Assembly: GCF_024734895.1 (NCBI RefSeq)
Contig: NZ_CP091430.1
Coordinates: 4,916,501 to 4,980,500 of the forward strand
Direction of reading: 5' to 3'
Source: Paenibacillus spongiae
GTDB taxonomy: Bacteria; Bacillota; Bacilli; Paenibacillales; Paenibacillaceae
DNA length: 64,000 nt
Shown: in pieces, positions 32,144-40,935 of the stretch
Numbering within the stretch: the first letter of the stretch is position 1
How the letters are laid out: every line of letters starts with the position of its first letter
The notes under the pieces: generated by a model
What the model was told of the DNA's origin: nothing
What the model saw: the letters and a program-made list of their open reading frames with translations, nothing else
Database searches by the model: none
Program-made: the position numbers and the translations under genes

Positions 32144-32959
32144 ATGGCTATTAGTTCCAAAGGATCGGTTAAATTGACGGACTCCCAGATCGATCAGTAC
32201 AGAGAGCAGGGATATTTAATCGTCGAGCAGATACTTACGGCCGACGAATGCGATGAGCTTAACGCGAACGCCGTTGACATGATTACCGGCAAAATTCCGC
32301 TGGGAGAAATGAACGGCATCTATATGGAACCTGAAGCGGTCAATAAAGGGCTCGTATCAAACGAAAAGCCCGATCCGGCCTATTTATTCAAACTTGGTCA
32401 CCAGATGCATATGACCGACGCGATTTTCCGTTACTATGCGATGCATGACAGCATTGCCAATACCCTGAACGATCTCCTCGGAGCCGATATCAAATGCCTG
32501 CAAAGCATGTATATCGACAAGCCGCATAACCTCGGAGTCGGCCAGCCGTACCATCAGGATTCGTACTATATCAAAACGGAACCGAACACGCTGACGGGCG
32601 TATGGATTGCGCTCGACGACGTAGACGAACAAAACGGCTGCCTTCATGTCATCCCAGGTAGCCATCGCGAGCCCATTCTTCCGCACGAAGTGCCGGCCGA
32701 CGAGCGCCAGCGAAAATATTTTCAGGAAGTACATGCTGCGAGGGGGAAGGCCGAAATCGCTTGTCGGCTGAAGAAGGGTTCTGCCGTCTTCTTTCCTGGC
32801 ACAATGCTGCATCGTTCGGGAGATAACTTGACGGCGAACCGGCAAAGACGGGCGTATGTGCTGCATTATGCGAGCGCGAAAGCGAAGCAGCCGAACTCGG
32901 CCGGCGCGCGAAATCCGCATCTGCTCGTTAGAGGACGCCAGTACCCGGGCTGCGTTTAA
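32144..32959 (+). CDS. phytanoyl-CoA dioxygenase (PhyH) family protein
   Basis: A 271-residue Fe(II)/2-oxoglutarate dioxygenase. The iron ligands are visible: the HxD motif in PYHQDSYY and the distal His in GTMLHRSGDN, which is followed by the Arg that usually holds 2-oxoglutarate. The N-terminal EQGYLIVEQILTADECDELN is typical of PhyH. The ATG at 32144 is chosen for its GGAGG site 8 bases upstream. It stands alone, so its substrate is not indicated. Confidence 0.87.
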   Translation: MAISSKGSVKLTDSQIDQYREQGYLIVEQILTADECDELNANAVDMITGKIPLGEMNGIYMEPEAVNKGLVSNEKPDPAYLFKLGHQMHMTDAIFRYYAMHDSIANTLNDLLGADIKCLQSMYIDKPHNLGVGQPYHQDSYYIKTEPNTLTGVWIALDDVDEQNGCLHVIPGSHREPILPHEVPADERQRKYFQEVHAARGKAEIACRLKKGSAVFFPGTMLHRSGDNLTANRQRRAYVLHYASAKAKQPNSAGARNPHLLVRGRQYPGCV

Positions 32960-33034
32960 TCGTGGCCAGATGTAATGCGGCATTGTTTTATGACGGATCG
33001 CTAGAAGAGGCATACAGGCATTGCACAACGCACA

Positions 33035-33069
33035 CAAAAAGGAGGTCGACCAGTAACTTCTGGCGACCT
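33035..33069 (-). terminator. terminator of the solute-binding protein gene
   Basis: On the minus strand AGGTCGCCAG pairs with CTGGTCGACCT around a short loop, then CCTTTTTG. The stop of the gene is at 33135. The interval 32,960-33,034 shows no gene. Confidence 0.7.
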
Positions 33070-33134
33070 TATGGATCTCACGCAAAGATAAAGCTATCGA
33101 CCCTATCGATGTACAAAGTTGGCCGGATACACCA

Positions 33135-34541
33135 TTACTTCTTCAGTTCATCCAACAGCGCTTGCGTAAATTTCGTCATATGATCCAAAAAAGCTTTTGG
33201 CTCGAGCGTACCTGCCGCCACCTCGCCAAACTTCTGGTCGAATTCGCCTTCGTATTGCACCGGAATGAACGGAGGAAGCTTAGCGGCCTGTTGAAGCACG
33301 TCATAGGCGATTTTCATGACGGGGTCGGTTGCGGTTTGCTCCAGAAAATAAGGGTTATCCTTGATTCCTGAAATATTCCCGAAGATTTTCAAATTCGCTT
33401 CGGCTCCATCCTTGCTTGAGCTGATCCACTTCAACAGCGTCCAGGCTGCGTCTTTGTTTTCTTTCTTGCCGAGCGTCGTCAATGAAAGACCATGTCCGCC
33501 GATCCACAAGGACTCCGCCGGCATCGGCGTAAGCTGCAGATCCGGATTCAGCTGTAAATTCTCCTGCACATGTACGATAACGTTTGGCTGAAGAAGCGAC
33601 TTTCCCGCAGCAAAGCGGGCTGTATTCTCCGGCAGTGATGCGTTTAATTTATTCATCCGTTCATCATCGATATTTTCTCGTTTGAACTGTATCATCCATT
33701 CGAGCGCTTCGACAATCTTCGGATCGTTGAACGTAACCGTGTTGGCCGCCTGATTGTAAAAGCTTGATGAATCCGCGCCGTTTAAATAGGCGAACGTCAA
33801 CAGGCTGTTGAAGTTGCCGTAAACTTCAAACGGCGAGAAAGTGGTCATGACCTGTTCGCCGTTCTCGACGATCCAATAGCTTTTCAGAAAATCTCCAAGC
33901 TCCTGAAGGGAATGCATTTCCGGAATTTCAGTATTTCCGTATTGCTCCAGCACCTCGCGGTTATAGAGAATAGGAAAATTCGGATCGACCAGGAACGGCA
34001 GCTGCCATACTTTCCCATCGGGATCGGTACCTCTTTTATACGCCGGTTCGTAAAACATGTCGGGATTAACGTCCGGATCCGACTCGATATAAGGTGTCAG
34101 ATCCTCGATCAGGTTATCCTTGACCCAGTCGCGCGGAAAACGACCGCCATCGGCGATAATGATGTCCGGGGTATTGCCGGCGGATATTAAGGCAGCCAGC
34201 TCGCCAGTGCCCTGTTCCATGTAGTTCACCTTAATATTGGGATACACTTTGTTGAATTCAACCATCATTTTATTGAATTTGTCGGTTATGCCGCCTCCCC
34301 ATCCCGAAATCACGTTTACCTCGCCCTGCATGGACTTGTCCGATTGATTAGACTGTTGTTCTGTCGCTTCATTCGTGCCTGAATTGTTTCCTGTCTCCTT
34401 GGTGTCGGTTTCCTTAGAAGTCCCCGGATCGCCGTTTGTCTGGCCGTTTCCCCCGCTGCAAGCCGTTAAGACTGCAACCATGAGCATAACCGCACATGCG
34501 GCACTGAGCAGGTTGAACCTTTTACGATAGCGTTTCATCAT
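33135..34541 (-). CDS. ABC transporter sugar-binding lipoprotein
   Basis: A 468-residue extracellular solute-binding protein of the family-1 (MalE-like) type. Residues 1-28 are a lipoprotein signal with lipobox LTAC, followed by a disordered Gly/Ser/Thr/Asn/Glu linker to about residue 70. VNVISGWGGGITDKFNKMM and IIIADGGRFPRDWVKDN match the family. No permease or ATPase gene is adjacent, so it would have to share membrane components encoded elsewhere. It is tethered on the outer face of the membrane. Confidence 0.9.
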   Translation of the reverse strand: MMKRYRKRFNLLSAACAVMLMVAVLTACSGGNGQTNGDPGTSKETDTKETGNNSGTNEATEQQSNQSDKSMQGEVNVISGWGGGITDKFNKMMVEFNKVYPNIKVNYMEQGTGELAALISAGNTPDIIIADGGRFPRDWVKDNLIEDLTPYIESDPDVNPDMFYEPAYKRGTDPDGKVWQLPFLVDPNFPILYNREVLEQYGNTEIPEMHSLQELGDFLKSYWIVENGEQVMTTFSPFEVYGNFNSLLTFAYLNGADSSSFYNQAANTVTFNDPKIVEALEWMIQFKRENIDDERMNKLNASLPENTARFAAGKSLLQPNVIVHVQENLQLNPDLQLTPMPAESLWIGGHGLSLTTLGKKENKDAAWTLLKWISSSKDGAEANLKIFGNISGIKDNPYFLEQTATDPVMKIAYDVLQQAAKLPPFIPVQYEGEFDQKFGEVAAGTLEPKAFLDHMTKFTQALLDELKK

Positions 34542-34690
34542 TCATTCCTCCAATGAACATATTTTCATTTAAAAAGCACTCTCGCTGCTGTCTTACCCCC
34601 TTCCGTCAATGCTTGGATATATTTTAGTTCGTTCATTATGAATTCGTTGTGAATCTTCGGTCCTCAGGCGGAGCGCCAAAACAACAAGAA

Positions 34691-34734
34691 AAACCGGAAG
34701 GGCCGCTTATATCGGCGGTACCTTCCGGTTTTCT
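34691..34734. terminator. bidirectional intrinsic terminator
   Basis: AAACCGGAAGG (34691-34701) pairs with CCTTCCGGTTT (34721-34731), with an inner GCCG/CGGC pair, and T-tracts on both strands. It lies just downstream of the 26-residue peptide gene. The interval 34,542-34,690 shows no gene. Confidence 0.8.
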
Positions 34735-34752
34735 CTGTACTCCATTACTCCG

Positions 34753-34833
34753 TTATGACTTGTCGGACTTTCCTGCCAGCTCGATGATCATTACGACGAG
34801 GATGAGTAGTTGAATGAGCAGCTCAGCTCCCAT
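34753..34833 (-). CDS. 26-residue hydrophobic peptide
   Basis: A tiny gene with GGAGGG 6 bases before its ATG. The peptide begins MGAELLIQLLILVVMIIELA and ends GKSDKS: one membrane helix with an acidic residue in the middle and a charged tail. A strong terminator lies 20 bases past its stop, giving a transcript of only about 150 bases. Layout and size resemble type I toxin or small membrane regulator genes, but no antisense partner is identified. Function is unknown. Confidence 0.6.
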   Translation of the reverse strand: MGAELLIQLLILVVMIIELAGKSDKS

Positions 34834-35080
34834 TTCATTCCCTCCATACACCGTGTAATGCTCCTTCGATTGGCCTCTCCTCCCGCAGGGTCAAACCTTC
34901 ACGTCTCCCGTTCTATACCTATGCGGGTTATTCCGGTTATATGTCTTCGTTCAAGCCTATATGCTCCTGCCGAGACTCCCCCCTGCTGATTGCCGTAAGT
35001 TTTATCGGATAATAGACCGCAGCGCATGTGTAAAACAGCGACGCATAAGGAATGCTATCCCTTTGAAAGGAGTGTTTACC

Positions 35081-35980
35081 TTGACACAACAGCAGAATAA
35101 CATGCCGCAGACTCAGCAGGCGCCGCAGCGGCCGACCTCATTCCCGCCGCAGCATCAGAATCAGATGCCGGGAATCGAAGCGGAGATGAATCCCAGACCT
35201 CAATTCGACTCTCCCGCCTACCTCCCGGCCGGCAAGCTCAAAGGCAAGGTTGCCATCATTACCGGAGGGGACAGCGGCATCGGCCGGGCCGTTGCCGTAG
35301 CGTACGCCAAAGAAGGGGCCGATTTGGCCATTGTATATTTAAACGAGAATAACGATGCGCAGGAGACTAAACGGCTTGTGGAAGCGTTCGGCATCCGATG
35401 CCTGCTGTTAGCGGGCGATATCGGCGACCCCTTGTTCTGCAAGAAGTCCGTCGATGACACGATCCGGCAGTTCGGCAAGATCGACATAGTCGTCAATAAT
35501 GCCGCCGAGCAGCATCCGCAGGATACCATTGAACAAATTACGCCGGAACAACTGGAACGGACGTTCAAGACGAACGTGTTCGGTATGTTCTACTTAACTC
35601 AAGCGGCGAGTCCGCATCTCCACAAAGGCGCTACTATTATTAATACCACATCCGTGACCGCCTACAGGGGCAGTCCGACTCTGCTCGATTACTCAGCGAC
35701 GAAGGGCGCGATGGTCGCATTCACCCGCTCGCTGTCCATGAATTTGAACCCGAGGGGCATCCGCGTCAATGCGGTGGCGCCCGGCCCCGTGTGGACGCCG
35801 CTCATCCCCTCCACCTTCGACGCGCAGCAGGTGGCCAAATTCGGCTCGGATACGCCGCTCGGCCGATGCGGGCAGCCGGATGAAATGGCTCCTGCCTACG
35901 TCTACCTGGCATGTGAAGACTCGTCTTATATGAGTGGACAAGTCATGCATGTGAATGGCGGAGAAATCGTGAACGGGTAA
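35081..35980 (+). CDS. SDR-family oxidoreductase (YdaD/YhdF-like)
   Basis: A 299-residue short-chain dehydrogenase. It has the NAD(P)-binding TGGDSGIGRA motif, NNAAEQ, the Ser in TTSVTAYRGS and the catalytic Tyr-Lys in DYSATKGAM. The Gln/Pro-rich N-terminal 45 residues before the Rossmann domain are typical of the general-stress YdaD/YhdF group. The TTG at 35081 is preferred because AAAGGAG lies 8 bases upstream; an upstream ATG at 34961 has none. Probably cytoplasmic; substrate unknown. Confidence 0.9.
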   Translation: MTQQQNNMPQTQQAPQRPTSFPPQHQNQMPGIEAEMNPRPQFDSPAYLPAGKLKGKVAIITGGDSGIGRAVAVAYAKEGADLAIVYLNENNDAQETKRLVEAFGIRCLLLAGDIGDPLFCKKSVDDTIRQFGKIDIVVNNAAEQHPQDTIEQITPEQLERTFKTNVFGMFYLTQAASPHLHKGATIINTTSVTAYRGSPTLLDYSATKGAMVAFTRSLSMNLNPRGIRVNAVAPGPVWTPLIPSTFDAQQVAKFGSDTPLGRCGQPDEMAPAYVYLACEDSSYMSGQVMHVNGGEIVNG

Positions 35981-36003
35981 CCGGCAGGGCTAAGTAAGAT
36001 AAT

Positions 36004-36038
36004 GCGGCGGAGCAGGAATCCTGCACCGCCGCTTTTTT
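36004..36038 (+). terminator. intrinsic terminator after the SDR gene
   Basis: GCGGCGG...CCGCCGC with inner GCAGG/CCTGC arms, then six T. Bases 36,039-36,194 contain no supported gene. Confidence 0.85.
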
Positions 36039-36194
36039 CTATGCCGCGATTACTATAATCCTATTATTGAAGCCTCCGGATCAGATCAGATTGATCGCCC
36101 ACCGCAAAAACCGCCTCCCCGCATTCGATCGCGCCGCGTTCGCGCACGAAAGAATACAGAAAGGCGGTATAGAAGCTGCGCGTTTTGTTCGCGG

Positions 36195-36320
36195 TTATTT
36201 ATCTACGCTGGTGCTTGCGTTGTTTTGCGCAGGCTTCTTGGCATTCTTCTCAATCACTTCATCGGCATAATTCTGGTTCTTCGCATACTTCATGCTTTTA
36301 TTGTCCTTCATCCGTTCCAT
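36195..36320 (-). CDS. small charged protein of unknown function
   Basis: A 41-residue, Lys/Asn-rich protein starting MERMKDNKSMKYAKNQNYAD and ending STSVDK. A GGGAGGTGACAG ribosome site supports the ATG. It lies 22 bases after the next upstream gene and is probably in the same transcript. It looks like the small spore- or stress-type proteins of Bacillota, but I do not recognise it. Confidence 0.6.
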   Translation of the reverse strand: MERMKDNKSMKYAKNQNYADEVIEKNAKKPAQNNASTSVDK

Positions 36321-36342
36321 TCAGCTGTCACCTCCCTTCGAA

Positions 36343-36726
36343 TCAAGAAAGCGTGCCCTCCGGAAATAACCCCATCGTCTTAATATGCCGCTTCGTCTCC
36401 GGTGTTCCAAGTTCATACAGCTGCTTATAGATGCCCTCGATAAAGCCATCATAAGCCGAATTCATCCGTTCCACCGGTGCGCTGCCAAACGGGTGTGAGG
36501 TGAAATGAGCCATTTCCGCCTCGTCCTCGCTCGACAGCTCCTCGAATAGCTCCTGCAGCCGGTTCAATTCCTCCTCGTTAGCAACTATCTCCAGTTCAAA
36601 AGCCGCTGCTTCAGGGTCTTCGAGTATGGAGCCCGCTTGAACGGATACATAGTAATGCTTGCGTTCATAGAACGCCTCCCGGTCATGCCGTTCCTCCGAT
36701 TGTCTGGTATCTTCATGCTCCTGCAT
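36343..36726 (-). CDS. conserved-looking acidic protein of unknown function
   Basis: A 127-residue protein, strongly acidic, with a possible helical region (EELNRLQELFEELSSEDEAE) and a C-terminal GTPETKRHIKTMG segment. The ATG at 36726 is 12 bases after AAGGAG; another in-frame ATG at 36738 touches the box and is less likely. No signal peptide. I do not recognise the family. It is transcribed away from asnB. Confidence 0.65.
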   Translation of the reverse strand: MQEHEDTRQSEERHDREAFYERKHYYVSVQAGSILEDPEAAAFELEIVANEEELNRLQELFEELSSEDEAEMAHFTSHPFGSAPVERMNSAYDGFIEGIYKQLYELGTPETKRHIKTMGLFPEGTLS

Positions 36727-36881
36727 AGCCAGATTCATCTCCTTAGCCTAACGTTTGCCTCCAAAGTAGCATCCCCACAGGGACAGACATTTTATCCTTT
36801 TTCGCCGCATAACCATCATAGTATCGCTGTTTTCGACGTCGCACCGCTGCTATAAGCCCTGCATAGAGAGGAATGAGAACC

Positions 36882-38726
36882 ATGTGTGGATTCACGGGCT
36901 GGATTGATTGGACCGACGATCTAACAAAACATGCTGCCACGTTGGAAAGAATGACGGAGACATTATCGAACCGCGGACCGGACGCCTCCGGTACGTGGAT
37001 ATCCCCGAATTGCGCTCTGGGGCATAGACGCTTGTCTGTCATCGATCCTGCGAACGGCGCGCAGCCGATGGTCCGCGTATCCGGTGACGATACTTTCGTT
37101 ATCGTATATAACGGCGAGCTGTATAATGCGCCGGAGCTGAAACGAGAATTGGAAGGAAGAGGCCGAAGCTTCACGACTACCTGCGATACCGAAGTGCTGC
37201 TTGTCGCTTACATGGAATGGGGACCATCCTGCGTGGAGAAGTTCAACGGCATCTTTGCCTTTGCCATCTGGGATACGCTCGAACAAAAATTATTTCTGGC
37301 ACGCGACCGGCTCGGCGTGAAGCCGCTCTTCATCGCGAAGCAGCTTGGCCGGTTTATTTTCGGTTCGGAGCCGAAGTCGCTGCTGGCGCATCCTTCCGTA
37401 AAACCCGAGGTAGGTCCCGAAGGGTTAGCTGAAATCTTCATTCTGGGCCCCGCCCGCACACCAGGACATGGCGTATATCGGGACATCAGCGAGCTTCTGC
37501 CGGGACAATGCGCGACCGTGACCCGTTCGGGCGTTTCCATTACCCACTATTGGCGCCTGGAAAGCCGTCCGCATACCGAAGACGTCGAAGCAACCGCGCA
37601 CACGGTCGGCGAGCTGCTGAAGGATACTGTGGAGCGGCAGCTCGTATCCGACGTACCATTATGTACCCTGCTGTCCGGCGGACTCGATTCCAGCGCCTTG
37701 ACGACGCTCGCCGTCCGTTATTATGAACAGACCGGCCAAGGCGCGGTCCATACGTTCTCCGTCGATTATGTCGATAACGACAAACATTTCAAGGCGCACG
37801 ACTTTCAACCGAATGCCGATGCGCCATGGATTGACCGTATGAATACGTATTTGGGCACGGTGCACCACCCCGTACATTTCGACACCCCCGAATTGGTCAA
37901 AGCCTTACGTGAAGCAATGCTCGCGCGCGATTTGCCGGGAATGGCCGATGTCGACGCTTCGCTGCTGCTCTTCTGCCGGGAAATCAAGAAGGAAGCGACC
38001 GTCGCCATATCCGGCGAAGCAGCTGACGAAATCTTCGGAGGCTATCCTTGGTTTCACCGGGAGGAATCATTAAATTCCAACACGTTCCCGTGGTCGCTTG
38101 CCAGCGGAATGCGGGCCGACCTGCTCTCCCAAGACGTTGCTGCATGGATACGTCCGCTCGAATATATCGCCGACCGCTATAGCGAAGCCATCGGCGAGGT
38201 GCCTCGCTTGAAAGGGGAAGACGAAACAGCCGCACGGATGCGGGTCATGTCATATTTGAATATTACCCGTTTCATGCCCACGCTGCTTGACCGCAAAGAT
38301 CGAATGAGCATGGCTGTCGGGCTTGAGGTTCGCGTCCCTTATTGCGATCACCGGCTAGTCGATTATGTCTTCAATATCCCATGGGAAATTAAAACGGCCG
38401 GCGACCGGGAGAAAGGGATTCTCCGCCGTTCGCTTGAAGGCGTCCTCCCGCACGATGTGCTGTACCGCAAGAAAAGCCCATACCCGAAAACGCACAACCC
38501 GAATTATCTGGATGCCGTACGCACTCAGGTTTTGGACTTAATTCATGAAGGCACCTCGCCGTTACTGCCGCTTATCAATGTCAAACGAATCCGGGAAATC
38601 GCCGAGTCCGAATCCGCCAGCACCAATCTCCCCTGGTTTGGCCAGCTAATGTCCGGCCCGCAGCTGTTCGCCTACTTGCTTCAGACGGATATGTGGCTGC
38701 GTGAATATAAGGTTTCGGTTCGCTAA
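36882..38726 (+). CDS. asnB: asparagine synthetase (glutamine-hydrolysing)
   Basis: A 614-residue enzyme that makes asparagine from aspartate, glutamine and ATP. The ATG at 36882 places Cys2 (MCGFTGW) as the N-terminal nucleophile of the glutaminase domain; an upstream ATG at 36873 would bury it. The glutaminase half includes NRGPDASG and YNGELYN; the synthetase half has the pyrophosphate loop LLSGGLDSSAL, then AISGEAADEIFGGYPW and DRKDRMSMAVGLEVRVPY. It stands alone, followed by a terminator. Confidence 0.95.
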   Translation: MCGFTGWIDWTDDLTKHAATLERMTETLSNRGPDASGTWISPNCALGHRRLSVIDPANGAQPMVRVSGDDTFVIVYNGELYNAPELKRELEGRGRSFTTTCDTEVLLVAYMEWGPSCVEKFNGIFAFAIWDTLEQKLFLARDRLGVKPLFIAKQLGRFIFGSEPKSLLAHPSVKPEVGPEGLAEIFILGPARTPGHGVYRDISELLPGQCATVTRSGVSITHYWRLESRPHTEDVEATAHTVGELLKDTVERQLVSDVPLCTLLSGGLDSSALTTLAVRYYEQTGQGAVHTFSVDYVDNDKHFKAHDFQPNADAPWIDRMNTYLGTVHHPVHFDTPELVKALREAMLARDLPGMADVDASLLLFCREIKKEATVAISGEAADEIFGGYPWFHREESLNSNTFPWSLASGMRADLLSQDVAAWIRPLEYIADRYSEAIGEVPRLKGEDETAARMRVMSYLNITRFMPTLLDRKDRMSMAVGLEVRVPYCDHRLVDYVFNIPWEIKTAGDREKGILRRSLEGVLPHDVLYRKKSPYPKTHNPNYLDAVRTQVLDLIHEGTSPLLPLINVKRIREIAESESASTNLPWFGQLMSGPQLFAYLLQTDMWLREYKVSVR

Positions 38727-38750
38727 AATGAAGCTGCTGCTAAATAAAAG

Positions 38751-38775
38751 CGGCCCGCAGTTGCACTGCGGGCCG
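38751..38775 (+). terminator. hairpin terminator after asnB
   Basis: CGGCCCGCAGT-TGC-ACTGCGGGCCG, a perfect 11-bp stem with a weak T-tract. Confidence 0.65.
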
Positions 38776-38798
38776 TTAGTATTAGCTCTGGTATCAAA

Positions 38799-39279
38799 TT
38801 ATAAAAATTGCCATAATCTCAAGCTTAATTGGTAGCCTTGATAAATCCGCTCCGTCTGCCTGCCTTCAATCCCCTGCTCCCATCGCATAAACCAGTGGTG
38901 TCTAGTGCTGCCGCCGCCTGGCGGTAACGCATCCATCGCATGGGGAGCTTACTCCGCATAGGCGAACAGGTTTTTATTGTTCCTCGTCAGCAGCTGCCCG
39001 GAAAACCATTCGTCGAACTGCTGCGCCCAAGGCATCGACTCAAGCTGAACGGATGATCCGCAATATGCAGATCCTGCGCTATCTCGCTATCCTCCGTCAA
39101 TCAACTGCTCACCGCGATGGTCCCAATGCCTAGAGAAGACAATAATGGCCGAAGGCTCGGGCTACTGCTCCGGCATCCCCACGCTTGTCCGTGTAACGGT
39201 TTCGTTCGGCAGCAAGCGTAGGCGCGCCGTGTGTAATAAACAAACCCGGCATCAATGCTTGCATGGAGCCACCCAACAT
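38799..39279 (-). pseudogene. decayed DODA-type extradiol dioxygenase (YgiD-like)
   Basis: Reading leftward, frame 1 from about 39264 gives MQALMPGLFITHGAPTLAAE and stops; the next frame gives PSAIIVFSRHWDHRGEQLI and stops; a third gives PWAQQFDEWFSGQLLTRNNK, a stop, then APHAMDALPP, HHWFMRWEQ and ERIYQGYQLSLRLWQFL before a final TAA at 38801-38799. The order LFxxHGxPxLA, IVFSxHW, and APxAxxAxP is that of 4,5-DOPA/LigB-type dioxygenases. Several frameshifts, stops and missing segments make it non-functional. Confidence 0.75.
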
Positions 39280-39298
39280 GGAATATGAAAGTTATCTG

Positions 39299-39937
39299 TT
39301 AGGTTAGCTGTTGTAAGAGCGCTTCAAGCGCCTGCCCCCGGTGGCTGATGGCATGCTTCTCCTCCGGCGTCAGCTCGGCCATCGTTCTGCCGAAAGCCGG
39401 CAGCCAGAATAGCGGATCATAGCCGAAGCCGTTCACGCCTCTCGTACGGTCTATGATTTGACCTGCGACATAGCCCTCCGATTCGATGAATGATTCCGTC
39501 TGCGGATCGTACAGCGCAAGCGCGCACACAAACCGGGCATCGCTTAGAAGCTTGGATCCGTCCGGAAGCGGCTCCTGCTTACCGGATTCAAATCCGGCAA
39601 GCTTCGCAAGCTCGGCAAGCAGCTTGGCATTATTGCTAGCATCATTGGCGCCAGCGCCGGAATATCTGGCCGAATAGATGCCGGGCTCACCGTTAAGTTT
39701 GGCTACGGCGAGGCCGGAATCGTCCGCAAGCACAGGCAGCTTCAACGCCTCCGCTACCGTCTTCGCCTTCTTGCGCGCATTCTCGGCAAAGGTAGCGCCG
39801 TCCTCGACCACATCGGGCAATTCCGGATAATCGAACATGCTGACAACATTCATGCCCAGCTTACCGAACGCAAGCGCAAATTCCCGCACTTTGCCGGCGT
39901 TCTTCGTAGCAACGACGACCGTTCCGCCGTTCTTCAT
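39299..39937 (-). CDS. rdgB: XTP/dITP diphosphatase (RdgB/HAM1)
   Basis: A 212-residue house-cleaning pyrophosphatase that removes dITP, XTP and ITP from the nucleotide pool. The N-terminal [19 protein letters not shown] (substrate loop), [17 protein letters not shown] with the catalytic Asp, and FGYDPLF are diagnostic. Its start overlaps rph by 4 bases. B. subtilis has the same gerM-rph-ysnA order. Confidence 0.95.
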   Translation of the reverse strand: MKNGGTVVVATKNAGKVREFALAFGKLGMNVVSMFDYPELPDVVEDGATFAENARKKAKTVAEALKLPVLADDSGLAVAKLNGEPGIYSARYSGAGANDASNNAKLLAELAKLAGFESGKQEPLPDGSKLLSDARFVCALALYDPQTESFIESEGYVAGQIIDRTRGVNGFGYDPLFWLPAFGRTMAELTPEEKHAISHRGQALEALLQQLT

Positions 39938-40680
39938 ACGTTTGCCGTTCCAATCCGGCTGCCAATTGCGCCGAGCGCTTCCCGCTGCTTGGCAACGAGC
40001 TGGCCAATGCCGTCCTCAGCCGCGGCCAGTAGGGAATCAAGCTCTTGGCGGGAGAAGGGCGACTCCTCGCCCGTTCCTTGAACCTCAACGAATTTCCCGG
40101 CTCCGGTCATGACCACGTTCATGTCCACCTTTGCCTTGGAATCCTCTTCGTAGTTCAGATCAAGGAGCGTCTTCTCCTGGATGACCCCGACACTGACCGA
40201 GGCCAGATAGTCCGTGAGCGGATATTTGGTGAATGGATGGTTCTGGTTCAGCTTATGTACTGCCAGAGCCAGTGCAAGGAATGCACCGGTAATGGATGTC
40301 GTGCGCGTGCCGCCATCCGCCTGAATCACGTCGCAATCAATCGTGATGGTCCGTTCGCCGAGCGCTTGCAGGTCGACGACCGAACGGAGCGCCCTGCCGA
40401 TCAAGCGCTGGATTTCCATCGTGCGGCCGGTTAGCTTCCCCTTCGCTGATTCGCGCTGATTACGCGTCTGCGTCGCGCGAGGGAGCATGGAATATTCCGC
40501 CGTAATCCAGCCTTTGCCCTGCCCTTTCATGAAGGGAGGCACTCTTTCTTCCACAGAAGCCGTGCAGATCACTTTCGTATCGCCAAATTCTATGATTACG
40601 GAGCCTTCCGCATATTTATTCGTGTTCATCTCAATGGTGACCGGCCGAAGCTCGTTCCATTGTCGTCCATCTGTTCTCAT
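39934..40680 (-). CDS. rph: ribonuclease PH
   Basis: A 248-residue phosphorolytic 3'-5' exoribonuclease that trims tRNA 3' ends. [45 protein letters not shown]-type core (read here as [19 protein letters not shown]), the phosphate-binding RSVVD and [20 protein letters not shown] are characteristic. First gene of the rph-rdgB pair. Confidence 0.95.
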   Translation of the reverse strand: MRTDGRQWNELRPVTIEMNTNKYAEGSVIIEFGDTKVICTASVEERVPPFMKGQGKGWITAEYSMLPRATQTRNQRESAKGKLTGRTMEIQRLIGRALRSVVDLQALGERTITIDCDVIQADGGTRTTSITGAFLALALAVHKLNQNHPFTKYPLTDYLASVSVGVIQEKTLLDLNYEEDSKAKVDMNVVMTGAGKFVEVQGTGEESPFSRQELDSLLAAAEDGIGQLVAKQREALGAIGSRIGTANV

Positions 40681-40874
40681 GTTCCGTAATCCTCCAATTT
40701 CTTCTTACCCCGTAGTCGTACGGCACTAAGCCATTCCGTACCATTTTACCAAAGACAAGCATGAATTGCACCTGATCGCAATCCGCTCATCCCCTCTTTA
40801 GAGGATAATTCCGCAGAAATCCGCGTTGGCTCAGCGGTTGAAGCTGGTTGGAACCTCTATCCCGCCGCATAAAG

Positions 40875-40911
40875 AAAGAGCTCAAGCCGTCAAGGACGGT
40901 CTGAGCTCTTT
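40875..40911 (-). terminator. terminator of gerM
   Basis: AAAGAGCTCA...TGAGCTCTTT with inner CCGTC/GACGG arms; on the minus strand it is followed by a T-rich tract. Confidence 0.75.
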
Positions 40912-40935
40912 CCTGCGCGTTGCTTTATAGGCGGA

